DNA from: Mesorhizobium sp.
GTDB taxonomy: Bacteria > Pseudomonadota > Alphaproteobacteria > Rhizobiales > Rhizobiaceae
Assembly: GCA_027492275.1 (NCBI GenBank)
Contig: JAPUFC010000081.1
Coordinates: 1-41,141, forward strand
Length of the DNA: 41,141 nt
Direction: 5' to 3'
This document shows positions 29,043-35,489 of the stretch, in pieces. The stretch's first letter is position 1; each line of letters opens with the position of its first letter. Made by a program: the position numbers and the translations under genes. The notes below the pieces were generated by a model that was given only the letters and a program-made list of their open reading frames with translations, searched no databases and was not told where the DNA came from.

Positions 29043-29768
29043 TCAGCGCGCCTTCGCATGGAGGTTGAGATAGGTGGGGTCGAACTCGGCCAGCGCCTTC
29101 AGCGCGTTCCAGTCGAGGATGCGGAACTCGTCGCCCTGCCAACTGATGATCTTGCGGCTGCGCAGCGCCTGGAGCGTCCGGTTCACATGCACGATCGACA
29201 GGCCCATGGCGTCGCTGAGCTCGCTCTGGCTGATCGGCAGGCTGAAGACGAAGCCGTCCGTCTGCTCCACCACCTGAAGGCGCACGAACATCTCGCAGAA
29301 GAAATGCGCGATCTGGCCGGCGGACGACAGCCGGCCGGCGGCCAGCAGCCAGCGGCGGTAGGTGGCGGCGTCGATGATGGTCAGCAGCCACAGCAGCCGG
29401 GTGAAATGCGGGTGTTGCTCGGTGATGTCGCGCAGATAGGCGTGCGGCACCTTCGACACGGTGCAGTCGGTCAGCAGGGTGACGCTGTGGTCCATGCGGG
29501 CGAGCAGGAAGGAATGCAGGTCGACGAAATCGCCGGCGGTGTGGATCGCGGTGATCTGGCGGCGGCCGTCGGCCAGCACGCTGTAGCGGGCCGCGAAGCC
29601 GGACAGGAGAAGGCAGCTTGTCGTCGGCGTATCGCCTTCGCCGACGATCTCCCACTTGGCGGGCAGGTTGCTGCGCCATGAGGAGATCTTCTCGATGATC
29701 GCCATCTCGTCCGGCGACAGCGCGTCGCGCCGCTGGAGCGCGAGCAGGAACGGGTTGTCTCTGGTCAT
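29043..29768 (-). CDS. Crp/Fnr-family transcriptional regulator
   Basis: This 241-residue regulator has an N-terminal cyclic-nucleotide-binding-like beta-roll (about 25-130), a long dimer helix (about 130-165) and a winged helix-turn-helix with QSELSDAMGLSIVHVNRTLQ at 181-200. It lacks the N-terminal cysteine cluster of oxygen-sensing FNR, so the ligand is unknown. Many copies of this type occur in Rhizobiales as stress regulators. ATG 29768 begins MTRDNPFLLALQRRD; a longer frame runs into the divergent intergenic region. An EcfG-type promoter lies about 100 bases upstream. Its operon partner is the DUF6894-type gene. Confidence 0.85.
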   Translation of the reverse strand: MTRDNPFLLALQRRDALSPDEMAIIEKISSWRSNLPAKWEIVGEGDTPTTSCLLLSGFAARYSVLADGRRQITAIHTAGDFVDLHSFLLARMDHSVTLLTDCTVSKVPHAYLRDITEQHPHFTRLLWLLTIIDAATYRRWLLAAGRLSSAGQIAHFFCEMFVRLQVVEQTDGFVFSLPISQSELSDAMGLSIVHVNRTLQALRSRKIISWQGDEFRILDWNALKALAEFDPTYLNLHAKAR

Positions 29769-29866
29769 CGCCGGCCGCGGCTCGCTGCCAGAGTGTCCGC
29801 ATTGATTGTCGTCCGGTATGAGCAAGGCCCCGCCATGCGATCTCCCTCGGTTTCGCATGCGACGAC

Positions 29867-29892
29867 AACGGCGGAACGGGAGGGAATGTTCC
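29867..29892 (-). promoter_or_regulatory. EcfG-type promoter of the Crp/Fnr-DUF6894 unit
   Basis: On the minus strand GGAAC (29892-29888), 17 bases, then CGTT (29870-29867). This matches the general-stress sigma factor EcfG/RpoE2 pattern. It is back to back with the topoisomerase site, 17 bases away. Confidence 0.75.
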
Positions 29893-29909
29893 GGCCGAAA
29901 ACATGCGCC

Positions 29910-29935
29910 GGAACCCTGCCGCGCCGCTGGACGTT
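29910..29935 (+). promoter_or_regulatory. EcfG-type promoter of the topoisomerase IB gene
   Basis: GGAAC (29910-29914), 17 bases, then CGTT (29932-29935), a full match to the EcfG pattern. Transcription would begin near 29942, which rules out starts upstream of that point for the topoisomerase. Confidence 0.75.
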
Positions 29936-30002
29936 TCGCCGGCCCGACAGGATTGCTCCCGTGCTCGACGAAGGCTGCTCCAAGACCTCCAAGACCGTGC
30001 TG

Positions 30003-31037
30003 ATGGCCGCTTCGGCCGAGGCGGCCGATCTCACCTATGTGTCCGACGCCGAGCCGGGGCTGAGGCGCAGGCGCGCCGGCGCGCGTTTCCGCTACCTGGA
30101 CCTGAAGGGCCGGCCGATCGGCGAAGGCGGGGTGCTGGAGCGCATCCGCGCGCTGGTTATCCCGCCGGCCTGGACAGACGTGTGGATCTCGCCCGACCCG
30201 GACGGCCATATCCAGGCGACGGGGCGCGATGCGCGGGGACGCAAGCAGTACCGCTATCACGCGCGCTGGGCGAGTTGCCGCGACGAGGTGAAGTATGAGG
30301 GTCTGGCCGCCTTCGCGCGATCCCTGCCGGCGCTACGCCGGCGGGTGGAGGCCGATCTCGCCCGGCGCGGCCTGCCGCGCGAGCGCGTGCTGGCCATCGT
30401 CGTGTGGCTGCTCGACCACACGCTGATCCGCGTCGGCAACGCCGCCTATGCGAAGGAGAACAAGAGCTTCGGCCTGACGACGCTGCGCGACCGGCATGTC
30501 GAGGTCTCGGGCGCGACGGCGCGCTTCAGCTTTCGCGGCAAGTCGGGCAAGGAATGGAGCCTCAAGGTTTCCGACCGTCGCATCGCGCCGCTGGTGAGGC
30601 GGGTGCAGGAACTGCCGGGCCAGCATCTGTTCCAGTATCTGGACGAGGAAGAACAGCGCCGCGCCGTCGCCTCGCAGGACGTCAACGCCTATCTGCGCGC
30701 CGCCGGCGGTCCCGACATCAGTTCCAAGCATTTCCGCACCTGGGCCGGAACCGTCCGCGCGGCGCGCCTGCTGGCCGAGATTCCTGTGCCGGAGACGAAG
30801 GCCGGGCAGAAACGGGCGCTGACCGGGGTGATCGACACGGTGGCGGGGCGGCTCGGCAACACACGGGCGGTCTGCCGGCGCTGCTACGTGCATCCGCTGG
30901 TCATCGACGCCTGGACGGAGGGGCGGCTGGAGCCGGAGCTGGCGCAGATCCGCCGCCGCGTGCGCCGCGCGCCGCGCGGCCTGGACCGCGAGGAGGCGGT
31001 GCTGCTGCGCTGGCTGGAAACGCAGGGGAGGAGTTGA
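30003..31037 (+). CDS. DNA topoisomerase IB (poxvirus-type)
   Basis: This 344-residue type IB topoisomerase relaxes supercoils of either sign through a 3'-phosphotyrosine. The catalytic set is visible. The first Arg and its helix lie in LDHTLIRVGNAAYAKENKSF. Lys lies in FSFRGKSGKEW, and Arg/His in SSKHFRTWAGT. Tyr295 is the nucleophile, in CRRCYVHPLVIDAW. ATG 30003 (MAASAEAADLTYV) matches the family's N-terminus, although the ribosome-binding site is poor; in-frame GTG 29997 is possible. Such enzymes are often part of the alphaproteobacterial stress response. Its promoter is EcfG-type. Confidence 0.92.
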   Translation: MAASAEAADLTYVSDAEPGLRRRRAGARFRYLDLKGRPIGEGGVLERIRALVIPPAWTDVWISPDPDGHIQATGRDARGRKQYRYHARWASCRDEVKYEGLAAFARSLPALRRRVEADLARRGLPRERVLAIVVWLLDHTLIRVGNAAYAKENKSFGLTTLRDRHVEVSGATARFSFRGKSGKEWSLKVSDRRIAPLVRRVQELPGQHLFQYLDEEEQRRAVASQDVNAYLRAAGGPDISSKHFRTWAGTVRAARLLAEIPVPETKAGQKRALTGVIDTVAGRLGNTRAVCRRCYVHPLVIDAWTEGRLEPELAQIRRRVRRAPRGLDREEAVLLRWLETQGRS

Positions 31038-31040
31038 GCC

Positions 31041-31065
31041 GGAACCTCACGCATCACGCGCGGTT
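31041..31065 (+). promoter_or_regulatory. EcfG-type promoter of the secreted-protein gene at 31087
   Basis: GGAAC (31041-31045), 16 bases, then GGTT (31062-31065). It begins three bases after the topoisomerase stop codon. The predicted start of transcription is just before the AAGGAG ribosome-binding site. Confidence 0.65.
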
Positions 31066-31086
31066 AGGGTGCAAAAGGAGATTTCG

Positions 31087-31410
31087 ATGCGGATGCGCGA
31101 TATTCTGACGAATGCCCTCGTCGCCTCGTCCCTGATGGCCGGGCCGGTGATGGCGCAGGCTCCGTCCCCGCCCGCGCCGGACGCGACGCCGCAGGACTGC
31201 CATGTCGAGCCCGGCGAGCAGCAGCCCGGCGGACAGGCGCAGGCCGATGGCGACCAGAAGCTCAGCGAGATGCTGGAGAAATGCCGGGGCGTGCTGCGAC
31301 CGCCGGCGACCGGCGACGGCAAGATCGTCGAGCCGCCGCCGGATACGGGCAAGACGCCGGTGATCCCTCCGGACGCCCTGCCGCAGCAGCAGCCGGCTCA
31401 GCCGAAATAG
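31087..31410 (+). CDS. Small secreted Pro/Gln-rich protein of unknown function
   Basis: I do not recognise this 107-residue protein. A signal peptide of about 23 residues (ILTNALVASSLMAGPVMA, cleavage before QA) leads to a Pro/Gln/Asp-rich, probably disordered mature chain. Two cysteines, in QDCHVEPG and EKCRGVL, could form a disulphide in the periplasm. ATG 31087 has AAGGAG at good spacing. The upstream ATG at 31069 is inside the promoter leader. Its stop is one base from that of the opposite-strand gene. The EcfG-type promoter suggests a stress-induced envelope protein. Confidence 0.7.
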   Translation: MRMRDILTNALVASSLMAGPVMAQAPSPPAPDATPQDCHVEPGEQQPGGQAQADGDQKLSEMLEKCRGVLRPPATGDGKIVEPPPDTGKTPVIPPDALPQQQPAQPK

Positions 31411-31411
31411 G

Positions 31412-32128
31412 TCAGAACTGCCACCAGGCGCCCGAGCCGGTCGGATGGGCCGCCTCGTTGATCGGCTGCGTCGGTGCAATGGCGGTCTTGACCGGGGACT
31501 TGCGCAGCGGTCGCTTGCGGCTGGCGGAAATCGCCTCCGCCAGCGCGATCCACGCCTTGGCGAGCACGCGCGGCGTGGTCTGGTGTTTCCAGGATTTCAC
31601 GCGAAGGGAAATGGCCACCTCGATGCCATCGCCCTTCTGGTAGTAGCGGACGGCCTTGCTCGCCATGGTCTCGGGAATGCGCAAACCCGACGGATCGGCC
31701 GGCGAAGCCTGCTTCAGCGCGATGGCGGGGGAGGCGGGCCTATCCTGCGCGGCGGCAAGCCTGTCGCGCAGAGTGGCGGCCGCGACCTCCTTGCCGGCGA
31801 CGGCTTCGGCGCAAAAGACGGCCAAGGCGCTGTTCCCGTCTTTCTCTGCCGCCTCCTTCAACAGGCCGTAGAGGGCGATGGAGGATTTCTGCAAGGCGTG
31901 CGCTACCTTCAGCGCGGCGGCGCGCGCCTCCTCCTCCGGCACATCCGGCAGGCCGCCGGCCTTCGCGAAGTCCTCGAGCCGCCGAATGGCGTCGGAGGCG
32001 TGACCGCGATCCTGCGCCAGGGAGGCGGCGATCGCCTCGCCGAACTCGCCCGCCGACAGGGCGAGGTCGAGATTCAGGCGTTCGAGCTGCTGCGCAGCCT
32101 TGAGGAAATTCTCGGCGGAGGCGGTCAT
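31412..32128 (-). CDS. Helical protein of unknown function with EcfG-type promoter
   Basis: I do not recognise this 238-residue protein. The first ~125 residues are predicted helical and amphipathic by eye (NFLKAAQQLERLNLDLALS, then LEDFAKAGGL, AAALKVAHALQKSSIALYGL). A Pro-rich linker precedes a basic stretch, and the end GSGAWWQF is aromatic. There is no signal peptide or membrane segment. The helical part recalls phasin-like or DUF1843-like bundles, but I cannot support either. ATG 32128 has AAGGGTGAT eight bases upstream. It is monocistronic behind the EcfG-type promoter at 32197-32222. Confidence 0.7.
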   Translation of the reverse strand: MTASAENFLKAAQQLERLNLDLALSAGEFGEAIAASLAQDRGHASDAIRRLEDFAKAGGLPDVPEEEARAAALKVAHALQKSSIALYGLLKEAAEKDGNSALAVFCAEAVAGKEVAAATLRDRLAAAQDRPASPAIALKQASPADPSGLRIPETMASKAVRYYQKGDGIEVAISLRVKSWKHQTTPRVLAKAWIALAEAISASRKRPLRKSPVKTAIAPTQPINEAAHPTGSGAWWQF

Positions 32129-32196
32129 CGGATCACCCTTTCCTGGTGGCGGCACCTATTGTCACGGATTTCCGGTTCGCGGCCGGTCGGGCAGGC

Positions 32197-32222
32197 AACG
32201 GCGGCCGGCCGCAAGTGGTTCC
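32197..32222 (-). promoter_or_regulatory. EcfG-type promoter of the gene at 31412-32128
   Basis: On the minus strand GGAAC (32222-32218), 17 bases, then CGTT (32200-32197). It sits in the 99-base gap after otsA, so this gene is not simply a tail of the otsBA operon. Confidence 0.75.
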
Positions 32223-32227
32223 AGGCG

Positions 32228-33649
32228 TCACGAGGCGACCCGCAAGGGCGGCGGCTCGTGCGCGGCGGCACGGGAGCCGCCGCTGCCCCGCCGCAGCACG
32301 TCCAGAAAGCCGTCCAGCCAAGCCTTGGCGTCGTCGCGGCGGATGCGGCCGAGCAGGGCGCGGTGGCGGTCGCGCCGCTCGTCGAGCGGCATGACCAGCG
32401 CGGCGTAGAGGCTGCGCGCCATGTCGTCGACATCGTGCGGGTTGATGAGCAGCGCCTCCTGCATCTCCTCGGCCGCGCCGGCGAATTGCGACAGCACCAG
32501 AACGCCGGGGTCGTCGGGGTTCTGGGCCGCGACATACTCCTTGGCGACGAGGTTCATGCCGTCGCGCAGCGGGGTGACGAAGCCGACCTGGCTGGCCCTG
32601 AGCAGCGCCGCCAGCTTGTCGCGGGCCACCGTGCGATGGATGTAGCGGATCGGCGTCCAGTCGAAATCGGCGAACTTGCCGTTGATGGAGCCTGCCAGCC
32701 CTTCCAGCTCGGTGCGAATCTCGGAATAGGCGCTGATGTCCTCGCGCGTCGGCGGCGCGACCTGGAGGAAGGACACGCTCTTCTCCAGCTCGGGATGCTG
32801 GGAGAGCAGCCGCGCATAGGCCTGGAAGCGGACGGCAAGGCCCTTGGAATAGTCCAGCCGGTCGATGCCGATGATCTGCTTCACGCCGAGGATTTCGCGC
32901 TTCATCTTGTCGATGCGGATGTCGTCGGAGGATTCCAGCGCCATGTCGTGGAAGGCGTCGACATCGATGCCGATGGGGAAGCGGCTGGCCTGAACGAGCC
33001 TCCCGCCTACATGGATGGCGCCGTCGTCCTCGACCTCGTGGCCGGTGTTCTGGCGCAAATAGTGCAGGAAGTTCGACAGGTCGGAACTGGTCTGGAAACC
33101 GACGACGTCATATTGCAGCAGCGCGTCGACCATCTCCACATGGTTGGGCGATGCCGACACCAGATCGGCGGGCGGGAAGGGAATGTGCAGGAAGAAGCCG
33201 ATCCTTTGCCGGCTTCCCAGCTTGCGCAGACTGTCGGCCAGCGGGATCAGATGATAGTCGTGCACCCAGACGAGATCGTCCCGTTCCAGCAAGGGCATCA
33301 GGAAGGCGGCGAAATTGGCGTTGACGCGGCAATAGCCCTCGTAGAACTCGGGCTGGTAGCGCACGAGGTCGAGACGGTAGTGGAACAGCGGCCACAGCAC
33401 GCTGTTCGCGTAGCCGACGTAATATTGCTCGTAGTCCTCCACCGTCATCGGCACGCAGGCGCGCCGGACATTGCCGATCTCCTCCACCGTGATGTCGCCC
33501 GGCTTTCCCTGGAGCAGCTCGCCGTCCCAGCCGAACCACAGGCCGCCGCGCTGCTTCAGCGCGTCGGCGAGGCCGACGGCGAGGCCTCCGGTCTGCGTCG
33601 GGTTGCGCAGGTCGCCGACCCGGTTCGATACCACCACGAGACGTGACAT
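32228..33649 (-). CDS. otsA: Trehalose-6-phosphate synthase
   Basis: This 473-residue retaining GT20 glycosyltransferase makes trehalose 6-phosphate from UDP-glucose and glucose 6-phosphate. The N-terminal [13 protein letters not shown] is followed by the [11 protein letters not shown] loop. Later motifs are [42 protein letters not shown] and the C-terminal [18 protein letters not shown]. Length is normal. It starts four bases after otsB; the sequence GGGGTAAGAG that contains the otsB stop also serves as its ribosome-binding site. Confidence 0.95.
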   Translation of the reverse strand: MSRLVVVSNRVGDLRNPTQTGGLAVGLADALKQRGGLWFGWDGELLQGKPGDITVEEIGNVRRACVPMTVEDYEQYYVGYANSVLWPLFHYRLDLVRYQPEFYEGYCRVNANFAAFLMPLLERDDLVWVHDYHLIPLADSLRKLGSRQRIGFFLHIPFPPADLVSASPNHVEMVDALLQYDVVGFQTSSDLSNFLHYLRQNTGHEVEDDGAIHVGGRLVQASRFPIGIDVDAFHDMALESSDDIRIDKMKREILGVKQIIGIDRLDYSKGLAVRFQAYARLLSQHPELEKSVSFLQVAPPTREDISAYSEIRTELEGLAGSINGKFADFDWTPIRYIHRTVARDKLAALLRASQVGFVTPLRDGMNLVAKEYVAAQNPDDPGVLVLSQFAGAAEEMQEALLINPHDVDDMARSLYAALVMPLDERRDRHRALLGRIRRDDAKAWLDGFLDVLRRGSGGSRAAAHEPPPLRVAS

Positions 33650-33653
33650 ACTC

Positions 33654-34445
33654 TTACCCCGCCGCTGCTTGTTCGAGTGCGGGGCCGGCGGCCTTGCTGG
33701 CGCTCCAGTCCTGCTCGACGGCCAGCAGCCATGCCCAGAGCTGGCGGGGCGAGGCGAGGCGGAAGGCGGCGCTGCTCGGGCCGGGGCCGATCTTGATGCC
33801 GATGCCGCCGAGTTGGCCGACGCGGCGCAGGCCGTCCTCGTCGGTCACGTCGTCGCCTGCGAACACGGGCTGGCGGCCGGCGAACGGCTTTTCGCTCATG
33901 AAGGCCTGGATGGCGCCGCCCTTGTCATGATGGCCGAAGGCCAGCTCGACCACCATCTTGCCGCGGATCAGCCGGAAGGACGGATGGTCCTCGGCCAGCA
34001 GCTCGCCGAAGCGCAGGACCTCGAACTGGAGGTCCGGCCGCTTGCGGTAGTGGATGGCGACGCCGCCGATCTTGAACTCGCACAGCAGCTCCTTGTGCCC
34101 CTCCACGAAGGCGGACGCCTGCGCCGAGAGCTTGGTGACGGCGGCCGCGTCGATGACCGGCGTCTCGCGCCTGCCGTCGGCCGTGCGCCGCTCGAGCCCG
34201 TGGATGCCGGCCAGCGGAAGGCGGGCAGGCCCAAGGAAGTCGTCGAGCTGCGCGATGGCGCGGCCGGACACGACGGCGAGCGCGCCGCCGCAGGCGGAAT
34301 AGAGGTTCTGGAGGCAGGCGAGGACCTGCGGCGGGCAGGACGCCTTCGTCGGGTCCTCGACAATCTCCGCCAGCGTGCCGTCGAAGTCGAGGAAGATGGC
34401 AGTCCGGGCCGGGTCGAGGGTCAATGGCGGAGGCAAGTCCGACAT
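33654..34445 (-). CDS. otsB: Trehalose-6-phosphate phosphatase
   Basis: This 263-residue HAD-superfamily phosphatase converts trehalose 6-phosphate to trehalose, an osmo- and desiccation protectant. The nucleophile motif DFDGTLAEI begins at Asp20, the sugar-recognition part includes LAGIHGLERR, and the last HAD motif is FAGDDVTDEDGL. It is the first gene of otsBA. The start at 34445 fits the family's N-terminus. A near-EcfG promoter lies 37-61 bases upstream, and ku is divergent. Confidence 0.95.
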   Translation of the reverse strand: MSDLPPPLTLDPARTAIFLDFDGTLAEIVEDPTKASCPPQVLACLQNLYSACGGALAVVSGRAIAQLDDFLGPARLPLAGIHGLERRTADGRRETPVIDAAAVTKLSAQASAFVEGHKELLCEFKIGGVAIHYRKRPDLQFEVLRFGELLAEDHPSFRLIRGKMVVELAFGHHDKGGAIQAFMSEKPFAGRQPVFAGDDVTDEDGLRRVGQLGGIGIKIGPGPSSAAFRLASPRQLWAWLLAVEQDWSASKAAGPALEQAAAG

Positions 34446-34481
34446 CAGTTTGCGCGCGCTTTTGAGGGTTCCACGCTTCTA

Positions 34482-34506
34482 AAGCGCTTCCGCACGGAAA
34501 GGTTCC
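34482..34506 (-). promoter_or_regulatory. Near-EcfG promoter of otsBA
   Basis: On the minus strand GGAAC (34506-34502), 16 bases, then GCTT (34485-34482). The -35 is perfect; the -10 keeps only the TT of CGTT. The pattern GGAAC-N18-TT reported for RpoE2 is satisfied. Confidence 0.5.
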
Positions 34507-34576
34507 CAGCGGCGAGCCTTGCCGAAAACGCATATCTCGGAGAGGAGATCATGCTTTTTTGTAACTCGTGGGGGCG

Positions 34577-34601
34577 GGAACCTCAACCCCTTGTGGCCGT
34601 T
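34577..34601 (+). promoter_or_regulatory. EcfG-type promoter of the first ku gene
   Basis: GGAAC (34577-34581), 16 bases, then CGTT (34598-34601). Transcription would begin near 34608, 27 bases before the chosen start. Confidence 0.75.
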
Positions 34602-34634
34602 TTGTTGCGTTTGGAGCACATCTGGCGGGAATCC

Positions 34635-35450
34635 ATGGCGCCGCGTCCCTTCTGGAAAGGCTATCTCAAGCTGTCGCTGGTGACGTGCCCGATCGCTATG
34701 ACGCCGGCCACCGGTGACGGCGACAAGGTGCGTTTCCACACGGTGAACCGCAAGACCGGCAATCGCGTGTCGAGCCGCTACGTGGACGAGGTGACCGGCA
34801 AGCCGGTGCCGGACGACAAGCAGGCCAAGGGCTATCCGACGGGCGAAGGCAAGTTCGTGCTTCTGGACGAGGACGAGCTCGACGCGGTGAAGCTGGAAAG
34901 CACGCGCACCATCGACATCGACATGTTCGTGCCGCGCGACGATATCGGCTGGATCTGGCTCGACAAGGCGCATCTGCTGACGCCGGACGACAAGGTGGGG
35001 GAGGAGGCGTTCTGCGTCATCCGCGACGCCATGGCGGCGACGAAGACCGTCGGCATCTCGCGCGTCGTGCTCTACGGGCGCGAGCGGGCGGTGATGCTGG
35101 AGCCGCGCGGCAAGGGCATCGTCGCCTGGACGCTGCGCTACGGCGACGAGGTGCGCGACGAGACGGATGCCTTTTCCGGCATCGACAAGGATAAGCCGGA
35201 TGCCAAGGCGATGACGCTGGTCAAGAAGCTGATCGACGAGCGGACCCGGCCGTGGAACCCCGAGATGGCGGACGATCCGGTGCAGGACCGGCTTTTGAAG
35301 ATCATCGCGGCCAAGAAGAAGAAAAAGCCGGCCAGGCTGCCGGCCAGGGAGGAGACGCCCGAACCCACCGGCGGCAACGTGGTCTCGATCATGGACGCGC
35401 TGCGCAAAAGCCTTCAGGCGGAGACGAAGACGGGCAAAGGGAAGAGCTGA
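34635..35450 (+). CDS. ku: Non-homologous end-joining protein Ku (copy 1)
   Basis: This 271-residue homodimeric or heterodimeric DNA-end-binding Ku protein threads onto broken ends and recruits LigD. The family N-terminus is APRPFWKGYLKLSLVTCPIA, and the core (about 30-250) includes YVDEVTGKPV and the helical end VVSIMDALRKSL, a conserved LigD-contact region. The tail is short and basic. ATG 34635 fits the family and the EcfG-type promoter. An in-frame ATG at 34551 has a strong GGAGAGGAG but lies upstream of that promoter and would add 28 atypical residues. It converges on ligD, 39 bases apart. Confidence 0.93.
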   Translation: MAPRPFWKGYLKLSLVTCPIAMTPATGDGDKVRFHTVNRKTGNRVSSRYVDEVTGKPVPDDKQAKGYPTGEGKFVLLDEDELDAVKLESTRTIDIDMFVPRDDIGWIWLDKAHLLTPDDKVGEEAFCVIRDAMAATKTVGISRVVLYGRERAVMLEPRGKGIVAWTLRYGDEVRDETDAFSGIDKDKPDAKAMTLVKKLIDERTRPWNPEMADDPVQDRLLKIIAAKKKKKPARLPAREETPEPTGGNVVSIMDALRKSLQAETKTGKGKS

Positions 35451-35489
35451 TCGTTTTGCTGCGTTGGCTGCGGCGCCTGCGACGAAGGC

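Noticed and set aside
34551-34635. Upstream start (ATG 34551) for the first ku gene
   Set aside because: It has a strong ribosome-binding site, but it lies upstream of the EcfG-type promoter and would add 28 residues unlike Ku N-termini.
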